Source of the DNA: Bacteroidales bacterium
GTDB lineage: Bacteria > Bacteroidota > Bacteroidia > Bacteroidales > 4484-276
NCBI GenBank assembly: GCA_014860585.1
Contig: JACZJL010000115.1
Coordinates: 1 to 37,303, forward strand
Direction: 5' to 3'
Length of the DNA: 37,303 nucleotides
Shown: positions 24,365 through 34,093 of the stretch, in pieces
Layout: every line of letters starts with the position of its first letter
How positions within the stretch are numbered: position 1 is the first letter of the stretch
Translations under genes and position numbers: made by a program
The notes under the pieces: generated by a model
Databases searched by the model: none
Told to the model about the DNA's origin: nothing
Seen by the model: the letters and a program-made list of their open reading frames with translations, nothing else

Positions 24365-27300
24365 CTATTTTTCTAATTTTCTGGCAACCTTGATCTGTTC
24401 AAAACCCTCTATGATGTCTCCAACTTTGATATCGTTGAAGTTCTCAACACTTGCTCCACATTCGTAGCCACTGCTGACTTCTTTCACATCATCTTTGAAT
24501 CGTTTGAGAGAGGAGAGTTTTCCTGTGTAAATCACTATACCGTCGCGGATAAGGCGTATTTGGGTATTCCTGGTGATTGTACCGTCAAGTACCATGCAAC
24601 CTGCAATGGAGCCAACTTTGGCAATCTTGAACACTTCGCGAATTTCAACGTTGCTGGTGATTTTTTCTTCGATATCCGGTGAAAGCATACCTTCGATGGC
24701 AGCTTTGATTTCTTCGATTGCGGTGTAAATGATTGAATAGAGCCTGATGTCAATTTGCTCACGCTCTGCAAGTCGCCTTGCACTTACCGATGGCCGCACC
24801 TGGAAGGCAATAATTATGGCATTTGATGCAGAAGCGAGCATGACATCGGTTTCGGTTACAGGTCCTACTGACTTATGAATTACATTCACCTGAACTTCCT
24901 GGTTACCGAGTTTAAGCAGTGAGTCGCTTAATGCTTCAACTGAACCATCAACATCTCCTTTCACAATAATATTCAACTCTTTAAAATCTCCGATGGCAAT
25001 TCTGCGCCCAATTTCATCGAGGGTGATGTGTTTTTGGGTCCGCAAACCTTGCTCTCTTTGGAGTTGCATTCGTTTGGTGGCGATGCTTTTGGCTTCCCGC
25101 TCATCACTCAGTACCCTGAAAATATCACCCGCCTGAGGTGCTCCGTTTATCCCAAGCATCAGCAGCGGCGCTGAAGGATTGGCCTGTGTGATCTTCTGGT
25201 TGCGTTCGTTGTACATTGCCCGCACTTTACCGGAATGTGATCCGGCAAGCACGATGTCACCAATTTTGAGTGTACCGTTTTGCACAAGCAATTTGGCAAC
25301 ATATCCCCTGCCTTTGTCGAGCGATGATTCGATAACCGTTCCGTAAGCGCGTCGGTTAGGGTTGGCTTTCAAGTCCAACATCTCGGCTTCGAGTAATACT
25401 TTTTCAAGCAGTGAATCAATATTTAGCCCGGTAGTGGCTGAGATTTCCTGGCTTTGGTATTTACCCCCCCAATCTTCGACGAGGATATTCATCTGCGAAA
25501 GTTGCTCTTTGATTTTTTCAGGTTTGGCCGTGGGTTTATCAATTTTGTTAATGGCGAAAACAATGGGGACACCTGCTGCAAGGGCGTGATTGATGGCTTC
25601 TTTGGTCTGAGGCATCACATTATCGTCAGCAGCAATTACAATGATGGCAATATCGGTAACTTTTGCACCTCTTGCACGCATGGCAGTAAATGCCTCATGG
25701 CCTGGTGTGTCGAGGAATGTGATTCTTTTTCCACCTTCTAAAATTACTTCATAGGCGCCAATATGCTGTGTTATTCCACCGGCTTCACCCGCGATGACAT
25801 TTGTCCGTCGGATATAGTCAAGTAGCTTTGTCTTACCATGGTCAACGTGTCCCATCACGGTGACGATGGGCGCTCTTGGAGTAAGGTCTTCAGGTTTGTC
25901 TTCCTCGCGGTCACTTTCATCAATTGCACTTTCAACGCTGGCAAATTCAACCTGAAAGCCAAATTCTTCAGCAACGATAGATATCGTTTCAGCATCAAGA
26001 CGTTGATTGATGGAGACAACGAGGCCAAGTTGCATACACAGGGAGATAATTTCGGTTACCGGAACATCCATCATGGTGGCCATCTCATTGGCAGTAACAA
26101 ACTCAGCAACTTTGATGGTTTTAAGCCCGTCTTCCAGTTCCTGCAACTCACGCTCTTTCTGCTTGTGCACCAAATCCCGTTTTTGCCGGCGATGCTTCGA
26201 AGTCTTTGACTTTCCAGCACCGGTTAGCCTGGCCATGGTCTCTTTAATTTGCTTTTGAATATCTTCCTGAGTAAGTTCTGGCCGGTCATCTTTCTTGAAA
26301 CGCTTGTGGCGTTGCAGTTTTAATTTAGCCTTTACTTTTTCATCGGTTGGTTTTGGTGCTGCGGCAACACCATCGGAAGGCTTAGTATCCTCGTTTTTAA
26401 TCCGTTTCCTTTTTTTCTTTTTAGGCTTAACTTTACTGTCGGAGGAAGATGCTACAGGTTTTTGTTTATCCCCTCTTCCATCATCTGGAAGCTCAATTTT
26501 ACCTAATATATTTAAACCTTGTAAACGATCAACCTTAGGCTTGTAAACATCTTCATCCTTATGCCTGTCTTCTGCTTTGATAAGCCTGGGTTTTTCCTTT
26601 TCCCTGGTATCCGCTTTTTCGATTTTTGCAGGCTCTTTCCCGGTCTTTTCATGGAGGGATTTCTTTTCCTGCTCCGAAGGTTTTTGGGGCTCTGGCTTGC
26701 GTTTCATCTCGCGCTCTTTACGCTTTTCTTCGGCAGATTTTTTTGGGGGTTTGGTCCGCTCGTTGATTGAATCGAGATCAATTTTACCAACGATTTTCAG
26801 TTGACCTGCTTCTTTCTCTTTTTTGGGCGATGGTGGAGTTTCTGTTTCTTCCGTGCCAATATCTTTAAGTGGTGGAGATTCGATTTCTACTTCAGCAGAT
26901 TTATCAATAGAGATGTCATCGGAGATTTGCACTGAGGGAATCTCCACCGAAACGTCCTGTGAAGGCGATTCTTCCGCAGGTTCCTTTATCTCTGTCTCGG
27001 GGTGCTTTTTGTGGGTGTCTCTAACCGATTCTTTTTCTATCACCTCCTCAGCAATTGGTTCTCCCTTGATTTTAACAATTCTTTCAGGAAGAACATCAGT
27101 TTCAATTTGGCTTTCGGTAACCAGTTCTTCGATAACTTCGTCAAAATCCTTGGTTTCCTTGCGCTTAACTGAGGGAGGTTCAATTGATTTTTTAAAATCT
27201 TCATCAATTTCCACAGCGACACCCCTTATGATGATATCATCTTCTTCATCTTCATAATCAGGCTCTGACATTACTTTTTTCCTGTCGTCAATCGATAGAA

Positions 27301-27526
27301 TTTCACGTTTGATAGAAGTAAGGCCTTTTTTGCGTGATTCTTCTTTCACACTCTTTTCGCCCATGTATTCGCGGGTAAGGAGATCGTACATTTCCCCGGT
27401 GAGTTTGGTATTGGGGTTATGGTCGATTTCGTATCCTTTTTTATGCAAAAATTCTACGATAGTATTCTGACCAACGTTAAACTCACGGGCAGCCTTGTTC
27501 AGCCTTATTGTGCCGCTTTCTTTCAT
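24365..27526 (-). CDS. infB: Translation initiation factor IF-2, 1053 aa
   Basis: N-terminus [20 protein letters not shown] is the Bacteroidota IF-2 start (IF2_N domain). A long charged low-complexity stretch follows (roughly 60-450, rich in K, E and P). A second IF2_N-like domain (about 490-540, [20 protein letters not shown]) leads into the GTPase: G1 GHVDHGKT at about 559-566, [11 protein letters not shown]3 DTPGHEAF, G4 NKID, G5 SATTG, then domains II-IV with the C-terminal IF-2 barrel. IF-2 brings initiator fMet-tRNA to the 30S subunit. The ATG at 27526 is preferred over one 57 bp upstream that overlaps nusA. Third gene of the rimP-nusA-infB cluster, 49 bp after nusA. Confidence 0.98.
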   Translation of the reverse strand: MKESGTIRLNKAAREFNVGQNTIVEFLHKKGYEIDHNPNTKLTGEMYDLLTREYMGEKSVKEESRKKGLTSIKREILSIDDRKKVMSEPDYEDEEDDIIIRGVAVEIDEDFKKSIEPPSVKRKETKDFDEVIEELVTESQIETDVLPERIVKIKGEPIAEEVIEKESVRDTHKKHPETEIKEPAEESPSQDVSVEIPSVQISDDISIDKSAEVEIESPPLKDIGTEETETPPSPKKEKEAGQLKIVGKIDLDSINERTKPPKKSAEEKRKEREMKRKPEPQKPSEQEKKSLHEKTGKEPAKIEKADTREKEKPRLIKAEDRHKDEDVYKPKVDRLQGLNILGKIELPDDGRGDKQKPVASSSDSKVKPKKKKRKRIKNEDTKPSDGVAAAPKPTDEKVKAKLKLQRHKRFKKDDRPELTQEDIQKQIKETMARLTGAGKSKTSKHRRQKRDLVHKQKERELQELEDGLKTIKVAEFVTANEMATMMDVPVTEIISLCMQLGLVVSINQRLDAETISIVAEEFGFQVEFASVESAIDESDREEDKPEDLTPRAPIVTVMGHVDHGKTKLLDYIRRTNVIAGEAGGITQHIGAYEVILEGGKRITFLDTPGHEAFTAMRARGAKVTDIAIIVIAADDNVMPQTKEAINHALAAGVPIVFAINKIDKPTAKPEKIKEQLSQMNILVEDWGGKYQSQEISATTGLNIDSLLEKVLLEAEMLDLKANPNRRAYGTVIESSLDKGRGYVAKLLVQNGTLKIGDIVLAGSHSGKVRAMYNERNQKITQANPSAPLLMLGINGAPQAGDIFRVLSDEREAKSIATKRMQLQREQGLRTQKHITLDEIGRRIAIGDFKELNIIVKGDVDGSVEALSDSLLKLGNQEVQVNVIHKSVGPVTETDVMLASASNAIIIAFQVRPSVSARRLAEREQIDIRLYSIIYTAIEEIKAAIEGMLSPDIEEKITSNVEIREVFKIAKVGSIAGCMVLDGTITRNTQIRLIRDGIVIYTGKLSSLKRFKDDVKEVSSGYECGASVENFNDIKVGDIIEGFEQIKVARKLEK

Positions 27527-27575
27527 GTTATTCCTATTCCTGTGGAAATTAAATATTGCGCTAAAAATACTTTTT

Positions 27576-28814
27576 TTATTCAAATTCAGCTTTTAAAATC
27601 TTTATAACATCAATGATAGTCTCCTCTTCCAGATCTGTTCTTTTAACGAGTTCTTCAAGACCAATTGTAAGCACGCTCTTTGCGGTATCGCAACCTATGG
27701 TCTTTAATTCGTCAATGATCCATTGTTCGATCTCGTCTGTGAATTCATCCAGATCCACATCATCTTCAAGTTCACCTCCTGTGTCGCGGTAAACATCAAT
27801 TTCATATCCTGTGAGCTTTCCGGCCAATTTGATGTTGAAGCCGCCTTTCCCGATTGCAAGCGATACCTGGTCGGGTTTCATGTAAACCTCTGCCCTTTTA
27901 TTTTTCTCATCAAGGGTTATTGATGTAATTTTTGCCGGACTCAACGCGCGTTGAATGTAGAGAGAAGTGTTTGGTGAATAGTTGATTACGTCAATGTTTT
28001 CGTTCTTCAACTCACGCACAATTCCATGAATCCTCGATCCCTTCATTCCGACGCAGGCGCCTACAGGGTCAATACGGTCATCATATGATTCTACGGAAAT
28101 CTTGGCTCGTTCTCCGGGAACACGTACAATATTTTTGATGGTAATCAATCCGTCAAAAACTTCTGGGACTTCCTGTTCAAACAACCGTTCCAGAAAGATA
28201 GGTGCTACCCGTGAAAGAATGATTTGGGGTAAATTATTTCGCATATCTACTTTTAGTACGACTGCCCTGATAGTATCTCCCTTACGGTAATGGTCTGAAG
28301 GGATTTGTTCCGATTTTGGCAAAATCAGTTCGATGCTTTCATCATCAAGCACAAGGGTCTCTTTTTTCCATACCTGGTAAACCTCGCCGGTGATAATGTC
28401 GCCTATGCGGTCTTTATATTTTTTGTAGACGCTGTCCTTTTCATATTCCTGTACTTTTGCCACCAGGTTTTGCCGGATGGCGAGGATTTCGCGACGCCCG
28501 AAATCAGCCATTCTGATCTCTTCAGAAACCTCTTCACCCACTTCAAAGTCGGGTTCTATTTTAATGGCTTCAGAGTAGGCGATCTGTAAATTCTCATCCT
28601 CAATTTCATCATCTTCCACAATCTCGCGAAGGCGATAAATTTCAAGGTCTCCTTTGTCGATGTTTACAATAATATCAATATTTTCGGCTGTGCCGTATTT
28701 CTTTTCGAGCATCGAACGAAACACATCTTCGATGATGCGCATCATTGTTTCACGGTCAATATTTTTGAAATCCTTAAATTCCGAAAAGGTTTCGACCAAA
28801 TTAATGTTATCCAT
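27576..28814 (-). CDS. nusA: Transcription termination/antitermination factor NusA, 412 aa
   Basis: N-terminal RNA-polymerase-binding domain (1-125, ETMMRIIEDVFRSMLEKKYG), S1 domain (about 135-200, GDIITGEVYQVWKKETLVL), KH1 with GMKGSRI and KH2 with IGKGGFNIKLAGKLTG. It ends shortly after with one helical segment (EELVKRTDLEEETIIDVIKI) and lacks the two acidic repeats of E. coli NusA, as usual outside gammaproteobacteria. Controls pausing, termination and antitermination. Follows rimP by 31 bp. Confidence 0.97.
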   Translation of the reverse strand: MDNINLVETFSEFKDFKNIDRETMMRIIEDVFRSMLEKKYGTAENIDIIVNIDKGDLEIYRLREIVEDDEIEDENLQIAYSEAIKIEPDFEVGEEVSEEIRMADFGRREILAIRQNLVAKVQEYEKDSVYKKYKDRIGDIITGEVYQVWKKETLVLDDESIELILPKSEQIPSDHYRKGDTIRAVVLKVDMRNNLPQIILSRVAPIFLERLFEQEVPEVFDGLITIKNIVRVPGERAKISVESYDDRIDPVGACVGMKGSRIHGIVRELKNENIDVINYSPNTSLYIQRALSPAKITSITLDEKNKRAEVYMKPDQVSLAIGKGGFNIKLAGKLTGYEIDVYRDTGGELEDDVDLDEFTDEIEQWIIDELKTIGCDTAKSVLTIGLEELVKRTDLEEETIIDVIKILKAEFE

Positions 28815-28845
28815 TTTCCAGCTTTGTTATTAATCTATTTTTCAA

Positions 28846-29298
28846 CTATTTGAACGACAGGACAATTTTGGCCTGTTCAATCTCTGCAAAAGCGATTAGA
28901 ACCGTTTCAGCAGGGGTGTCTTTTTTCTTTTTATCGGGAATAAGTTCTAAAGTTATGCCCGTTTCATCTGCCTTCAGTAGTTTTCCTTTGATTTTTTGCT
29001 CATCAGTTTTTGTGATGACCAGCTGCCTGCCGATGTTTTTTGTGTATTGACGTTTTAAAATCAAAGGCCTGTCTGCACCGTAGGAAGTCACTCTCAGTTC
29101 AAAATCTTCCTGATCCCGATCGAGCGCTGCTTCAACAGCTTTGCTTAAATGACTGCAGTCGTCAATAACTACGGAGGTGTCACTGTCAATCACAATGGTG
29201 ATCACATTTCCTGTTTTAACAACCACATCTACGATGTACTTGTCGGTACCCTGCATATGCCTTTCTGCTATTCCGGTAACTTGTCCTTTAGTAATCAT
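28846..29298 (-). CDS. rimP: Ribosome maturation factor RimP, 150 aa
   Basis: Matches RimP in size and position (first gene before nusA). Seen: VVIDDCSHLSKAVEAALDRD and FELRVTSYGADRPL, the counterpart of the family VSSPGLDRPL motif with Tyr and Ala substitutions, and the C-terminal SH3-like part (LVITKTDEQKIKGKLLKADE). RimP is needed for 30S maturation. A hairpin leader of about 80 nt precedes it. Confidence 0.93.
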   Translation of the reverse strand: MITKGQVTGIAERHMQGTDKYIVDVVVKTGNVITIVIDSDTSVVIDDCSHLSKAVEAALDRDQEDFELRVTSYGADRPLILKRQYTKNIGRQLVITKTDEQKIKGKLLKADETGITLELIPDKKKKDTPAETVLIAFAEIEQAKIVLSFK

Positions 29299-29318
29299 TC
29301 CGTTTTAGTAATAAAATA

Positions 29319-29334
29319 GGGGACGCCAGTCCCC
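29319..29334 (-). promoter_or_regulatory. GC-rich hairpin in the rimP leader
   Basis: GGGGAC and GTCCCC separated by 4 bases, with a further A-T pair outside, 20 bp upstream of the rimP ATG in a leader that starts near 29380. On the minus strand it is followed by tattttatta, not a clean U-run. It could regulate the rimP-nusA-infB transcript (attenuation or mRNA stability); NusA is known to control its own operon in other bacteria. Confidence 0.5.
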
Positions 29335-29386
29335 TCAATTCCTTTCTGGTGCGCTGCATGTCGCAATGCATCTTAATTTCCGGCTG

Positions 29387-29394
29387 CAAAAGTA
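29387..29394 (-). promoter_or_regulatory. Bacteroidota -7 box (TACTTTTG on the minus strand) for rimP-nusA-infB
   Basis: Perfect TAnnTTTG match on the minus strand, predicted transcription start near 29380. The divergent porin gene has its own box at 29606, so the gap from 29299 to 29705 (407 bp) is a two-way regulatory region with no gene. Confidence 0.5.
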
Positions 29395-29605
29395 CTATTT
29401 TTTAGTTAAATATAAACTCAATCCAAATTTTAAATGTGGTCATTTGACAATTTAGCCATGGTTAACTGCTGTTTCAATGTCTAATGAAATGGAGTTTTAT
29501 AAAGAAAATCAACCGTGCTGCGTAAAAATACCCATATTGAAAATAGATGTAAATACTCTCAAAAATGGGGTATTTACAAGGATTCTGCGGTTTTACAGAT
29601 TTCAA

Positions 29606-29613
29606 TAATTTTG
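29606..29613 (+). promoter_or_regulatory. Bacteroidota -7 box (TAATTTTG) for the porin gene
   Basis: Perfect TAnnTTTG match with predicted transcription start near 29620, giving a leader of about 86 nt before the ATG at 29706. No clear -33 element. Confidence 0.45.
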
Positions 29614-29705
29614 CAGAACATTTGATAAAATGGGTGTTTGATTTTCGTAAAGTGTCATTTTCAAAGATAGCACTCATTTACATGCCAAAGATAAAGGATA
29701 CAAAA

Positions 29706-30959
29706 ATGAAGAATCGGATCGTTGTTTTGGTCATCATGGCCGTTATTATGGGGTTTGGAGCAAAAGCCCAATTAACCATCACCGCTGAATTCAGGCCCAG
29801 AGCTGAGATTTTCAGCGGTTATGGCCGGTTAAATGCAGATTCACTGGTGGCATCTTACCTGATCAGTCAGCGAACAAGACTGGGAGTTTATTACCAGAAA
29901 GACTGGATAAAAACGGGTCTCAGTCTACAGGACGTTCGGATATGGGGGGATGATGATTTATACACTTCAACAGGAATGTTTGGCAGCGAAGCAACTGTTG
30001 ATCTGAATGAAGCCTGGGTTCAATTGTCTTTTCTGGATCATTCTTCTGTGAAAATAGGGCGCCAGCTATTTAATTATGATGATTACAGGTTACTTTCGAC
30101 AAGGAACTGGAACCAGAGGGGAATCAGCTATGACGCGCTGCTGTATCAATTCAGGAAAAACAAATGGGATGTTGACCTTGCTGTGTCTTACCACTCGGAA
30201 GTCAATAATATCTATTTCAATTATTTTCCGTCGGGCAAAATGAAAACCCTGAATTTCCTCAGGGTTCAGCGTGAATTTAATCCTTATTTGACAGGTTCTG
30301 CAAGTGTGATAGGCTCGGGTTTTACTAAAAACAATGAAAGCGAAACAATTTATATGAAAGTGTCGTACGGTACCTGGCTGCAGTACAGGAAAGAAGACCT
30401 GACCACCTGGGCAACTTTCTACTACCAAAATGGAAAAAGCAAGGATGGGAGGAATGCCAATGCCTGGAATTTTAATATTAAAGCAGATTATACAATGGGT
30501 AGTTTTGCCCTTGGAGCGGGTGCTACCATCATTTCAGGTGAAAAGCCTGATGATGATAAAGATAACCAGTTTGATCTGCTTTATGGCGTCAGACATGCTG
30601 TGTATGGTTATATGGATTATTTTAATAACTTGCCAAAAGCCACGGCAAATGGTGGATTGAATAATATTTTTCTTACAACAAGATACGCTCTTAGCCCTAA
30701 AGCAACTCTTAGCCTTGATTACCATTATTTCGCGCTTAATCAACAGGTAGAGGATCTTGATATGTACCTTGGGTCAGAATTTGACCTGGGTTTTGCAATC
30801 CGGTTCAGCCCTGAAGTCAACTTGACGGGAGGTTACTCGGTAATGTTACCAGGTTCTACAATGGAAATAATCCAGGGATATGGCGCAGGCAACAGCACTT
30901 TTTCATCGTGGACTTATCTGATGTTGACAGTGAAACCTACTTTGTTTAAGGAATTGTGA
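29706..30959 (+). CDS. Alginate-export-family outer-membrane porin, 417 aa
   Basis: Signal peptide MKNRIVVLVIMAVIMGFGAKAQ, then a beta-barrel with the alginate_exp pattern: AEFRPRAEIFSGYG, LISQRTRLGVYYQKD, SLQDVRIWGDD, LNEAWVQLSF, VKIGRQLFNYDDYRLLSTRN. Alternating strands run to an aromatic/hydrophobic C-terminus. Members form outer-membrane channels related to AlgE; most Bacteroidota members have no proven link to alginate. The ATG at 29706 gives the signal peptide; the frame is open upstream to 29565 but that part precedes the predicted transcription start. No operon partner. Confidence 0.85.
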   Translation: MKNRIVVLVIMAVIMGFGAKAQLTITAEFRPRAEIFSGYGRLNADSLVASYLISQRTRLGVYYQKDWIKTGLSLQDVRIWGDDDLYTSTGMFGSEATVDLNEAWVQLSFLDHSSVKIGRQLFNYDDYRLLSTRNWNQRGISYDALLYQFRKNKWDVDLAVSYHSEVNNIYFNYFPSGKMKTLNFLRVQREFNPYLTGSASVIGSGFTKNNESETIYMKVSYGTWLQYRKEDLTTWATFYYQNGKSKDGRNANAWNFNIKADYTMGSFALGAGATIISGEKPDDDKDNQFDLLYGVRHAVYGYMDYFNNLPKATANGGLNNIFLTTRYALSPKATLSLDYHYFALNQQVEDLDMYLGSEFDLGFAIRFSPEVNLTGGYSVMLPGSTMEIIQGYGAGNSTFSSWTYLMLTVKPTLFKEL

Positions 30960-31042
30960 TAAATTGTCAATTTTGCTTGAATATCAAAGTATCAGATTTT
31001 AACATGAATTATTTTCCATAATTTTCATCGCTGGTATACCAA

Positions 31043-31639
31043 TTAAAACTCAATTTTCAATTGCCCGTTCATCTTAAACGAAAGCCTGTGAAATGGAGTG
31101 ACGCCAAATGTTGAAATCGCCTTTCGGTGTTCCGTTGTCGGGTAGCCTTTATTTTGTTTCCAAAGATAGTGTGGAAATTCACGGTCAATTTCTCTCATAA
31201 ACTCATCCCGGTGGGTCTTGGCTAAAATGGAAGCAGCTGCAATCGACATAAACTTTCCGTCTCCACCCACGATGCATTGATGGGGAATTTGGTGGTACGC
31301 ATTAAAGCGATTGCCATCAATGAGGATTAACCCTGGCTTAATTTTAAGTTGATCCAGCGCTCTGTGCATGGCCAGGAAGGATGCGTTCAGGATGTTGATC
31401 CGGTCAATTTCTTCATTATTCACAGCATCTACAGCCCAGGCGAGGGCTTCTTTTTCGATGATCAGCCGGAGGGCGTCACGATGTTTTTCTGAAAGTTTTT
31501 TGGAATCGGTCAGCAATTCATTTTTAAAATCCGGGGGTAGAATAACTGCAGCGGCAAACACAGGCCCTGCCAGACAACCCCGCCCAGCCTCATCACAGCC
31601 GGCTTCAATTAAACGTTCAGTGAACGACATTCTCAGCAT
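31043..31639 (-). CDS. rnhB: Ribonuclease HII, 198 aa
   Basis: Catalytic motifs are all present: [13 protein letters not shown] (D16, E17), [37 protein letters not shown] and [13 protein letters not shown]. Length is normal for bacterial RNase HII. It removes ribonucleotides from DNA. Start at 31639 or the second Met at 31630; the first ATG is only 2 bp past the stop of the upstream DUF6427 gene, so the two are co-transcribed. Confidence 0.96.
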   Translation of the reverse strand: MLRMSFTERLIEAGCDEAGRGCLAGPVFAAAVILPPDFKNELLTDSKKLSEKHRDALRLIIEKEALAWAVDAVNNEEIDRINILNASFLAMHRALDQLKIKPGLILIDGNRFNAYHQIPHQCIVGGDGKFMSIAAASILAKTHRDEFMREIDREFPHYLWKQNKGYPTTEHRKAISTFGVTPFHRLSFKMNGQLKIEF

Positions 31640-31641
31640 AT

Positions 31642-32625
31642 TTACATCAAGTTTATGAATTTTCCTGCGAAGATGGCGATTAAAATGAGTGCAATGATGA
31701 TTTCAGGCAGAACAAGTTTTTTTGTATGTGAAAGGTAGGCTGTTAAAAAGGAAGAAAGAGGAATTAGTGCCAGCATCAGGTGAAACTTCAGATCACTGCC
31801 GGCAAATATTGCAGTTACTAATGCAAACAAGAAAAAGAAAACCAGCACCCTGAATTTCCTTCTAATTTCGATGGCATTCGAAGTGATTCTTCTTAAAACT
31901 TCGCTAAAGCCGGTAATAAATAGCATAGCAAACAACGACCAGATAATAATAACATAAATATCCATTTTGAACAGAAGCGGCTTGATGTCGGTAAAATGCA
32001 ATGAAAACCTGCTGAATGCCATTGTGAACTGGTCAGTCCAAAAAAAGTAAACACCGGCGAATAGCATTGGTATGGTCGCCCCAATTGTGGAAATCAGAAA
32101 GTTGCGAAAGGTTAGATTTTGATAAATCAGGAAGGAAAACCAGATAAACACCACGAACCATATCACCGGGAAATAGAGAAGTGATGCCAGTCCCACCATC
32201 ATTCCGGCATCGAAAGCCCGGCTTTTAGGGGATTGATCTCCATAAAAATTAAAAATGATATTGAGCATGATAATCATGATCAGGTTTACAATCATCATTG
32301 CATTGGGTTGAAGCAACACTACTCCGCTACTCATCATTAAGATATAGAGCGCCGCTGGAAGCAACTGATTGAGTGGTGTCAGGCGGTTATTTTCAAGTAC
32401 CTGGTTTAAAAAGTAGGCTTGTATCAGCAGCAGAAGGGCCATCAAGATCGCTGAGAATAATGGGAACCCTGTTGCAAGTTCATTAAGAACTTCCAACCTG
32501 AAACCCGGCGGACTTTCAGAAAACATACCGTGGTCAAGAATTCCATCAATTCTCAATAACACGGCAAAAACCAACAAGGCAACGTATTGCCCAAAGTACC
32601 TTGTCCTGAATAGATTGATAATCAT
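31642..32625 (-). CDS. DUF6427-type integral membrane protein, 327 aa
   Basis: About nine to ten hydrophobic helices over the whole length (for example [40 protein letters not shown]-like and [17 protein letters not shown]-like segments), an N-terminus starting [13 protein letters not shown], and few charged loops. This matches the Bacteroidota DUF6427 family, commonly found near purD. Function unknown. It precedes rnhB by 2 bp. Confidence 0.82.
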   Translation of the reverse strand: MIINLFRTRYFGQYVALLVFAVLLRIDGILDHGMFSESPPGFRLEVLNELATGFPLFSAILMALLLLIQAYFLNQVLENNRLTPLNQLLPAALYILMMSSGVVLLQPNAMMIVNLIMIIMLNIIFNFYGDQSPKSRAFDAGMMVGLASLLYFPVIWFVVFIWFSFLIYQNLTFRNFLISTIGATIPMLFAGVYFFWTDQFTMAFSRFSLHFTDIKPLLFKMDIYVIIIWSLFAMLFITGFSEVLRRITSNAIEIRRKFRVLVFFFLFALVTAIFAGSDLKFHLMLALIPLSSFLTAYLSHTKKLVLPEIIIALILIAIFAGKFINLM

Positions 32626-32742
32626 TTACATTACTTTTCTTATTTAAAGCATACTATTTAAATGCATCTACAAACTGACTGACAACATTTTATTCGTACT
32701 GCTATAAAAATTTTACTACTTGCTTCTCCCTTTTTTTGCTTG

Positions 32743-34023
32743 CTAATACTTCAATAGATCCAATCCCAAATCCCTTCTGTAATATTTTCCGTCGAAATCA
32801 ACGCGCGCTGCATTTTTATAGGATTTTTCCAGTGCTTCATTTATTCCAAAAGCCAGGGAAGTTACCGCGATCACCCGTCCTCCGTTTGTGACAATTTTGT
32901 CTTCCTGAACCCTGGTGCCGGCATGAAAAAGAATGCTTCCCTCAACCTCTTCCAGTCCTTTGATTACCTTGCCTTTTTCATAGTTGCCGGGATATCCGCC
33001 CGAAACAAGGAACACGGTGGCTGCCGTCTGAGGATCAATTTCAAGTTTCTGCTGATCCAGATTCTGATCTTTTATTGATGCAAATAATGCTAATAGATCG
33101 GTTTTGATACGCGGTATCACCGCTTCCGACTCAGGATCACCCATCCGGCAGTTGTATTCGATTACTTTTGGATTACCATCTACGTTTATTAGCCCGAAGA
33201 AGATAAATCCTTTGTAGTCAATATTTTCATCGATCAATCCTTTCATCGTTGGCCTGATGATTTGTTCTTCTACTTTTGTCATAAACAATTTGTTGGCAAA
33301 TGGAACCGGCGAAACAGCTCCCATCCCGCCGGTATTCAGACCGGAATCACCCTCCCCAATGCGCTTGTAATCCTTGGCTTCGGGGAGAAGTATGTAATTT
33401 TTCCCATCGGTCAGTATAAATACCGAAAGTTCGATGCCTGAGAGAAACTCTTCAATGACAACTTTTCTTGAAGCTTCTCCAAATTCTTTGTCTTTGAGCA
33501 TCGAAATCAGTGTTTGTTTAGCTTCTTCAAGATGCCGGGAGATGATCACCCCTTTTCCGGCGGCGAGCCCATCCGCTTTTAGCACATAAGGAGGGTTTAA
33601 TGCTTCAAGAAAACGAAGCCCATTGTTGAGATTTTCGATGGTAAAAGTTTTATAAGCGGCTGTTGGGATATTGTGGCGCTGCATGAATGATTTTGCGAAA
33701 TCCTTGCTGCCTTCAAGTGTGGCTCCTTCTTTTGAAGGACCAATCACAGCGATGTGCCTGAGGTTTTCATGATCCCTGAAATAGTCGTAAATTCCTTTTA
33801 CCAGCGGCGCTTCAGGGCCAACTACAATCATTGACACCCCATGGTCGAGGACAAATTTTTCAACGGCTGGAAAATTTTCCGGATCAAGGTTAACATTATC
33901 ACCGTGCAGAAAAGTGCCGGCATTTCCGGGAGCAATAAAAAGTTTATTCAGTAAGGGGCTTTGTGAAATCTTCCAGGCAAGTGCATGTTCACGTCCACCT
34001 GAACCAAGCAGAAGTACATTCAT
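32743..34023 (-). CDS. purD: Phosphoribosylamine-glycine ligase (GAR synthetase), 426 aa
   Basis: Begins [20 protein letters not shown], the PurD signature, then [16 protein letters not shown], the ATP-grasp region ([43 protein letters not shown]), [15 protein letters not shown] and the C-terminal GGRVIAVTS domain. Full length. Catalyses the second step of de novo purine synthesis. Transcribed on its own away from the gene at 34094; near -7 boxes on the minus strand lie at about 34036-34050. Confidence 0.97.
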   Translation of the reverse strand: MNVLLLGSGGREHALAWKISQSPLLNKLFIAPGNAGTFLHGDNVNLDPENFPAVEKFVLDHGVSMIVVGPEAPLVKGIYDYFRDHENLRHIAVIGPSKEGATLEGSKDFAKSFMQRHNIPTAAYKTFTIENLNNGLRFLEALNPPYVLKADGLAAGKGVIISRHLEEAKQTLISMLKDKEFGEASRKVVIEEFLSGIELSVFILTDGKNYILLPEAKDYKRIGEGDSGLNTGGMGAVSPVPFANKLFMTKVEEQIIRPTMKGLIDENIDYKGFIFFGLINVDGNPKVIEYNCRMGDPESEAVIPRIKTDLLALFASIKDQNLDQQKLEIDPQTAATVFLVSGGYPGNYEKGKVIKGLEEVEGSILFHAGTRVQEDKIVTNGGRVIAVTSLAFGINEALEKSYKNAARVDFDGKYYRRDLGLDLLKY

Positions 34024-34064
34024 ATTTTTTTTTGCTGCAAATTAACAAAATAATCCCGAAGGTG

Positions 34065-34072
34065 TATTTTTG
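34065..34072 (+). promoter_or_regulatory. Bacteroidota -7 box (TATTTTTG) for the gene at 34094
   Basis: Perfect TAnnTTTG match; the extended tatttttgcc is identical to the boxes at 3896 and 5934. Predicted transcription start near 34079. It overlaps a TTG at 34070 that would otherwise be the longest start of the next gene, so that start is ruled out. Confidence 0.55.
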
Positions 34073-34093
34073 CCGACCTTAATCAGATATACA

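Noticed and set aside
26823-27257. 144-codon plus-strand frame rich in Ser and Ile
   Set aside because: It is the antisense shadow of the acidic low-complexity part of infB; composition is what reverse-complemented Glu/Lys codons give.
30960-31042. Terminator between the convergent porin and rnhB genes
   Set aside because: No GC-rich stem with a T-run could be found in these 83 bp.
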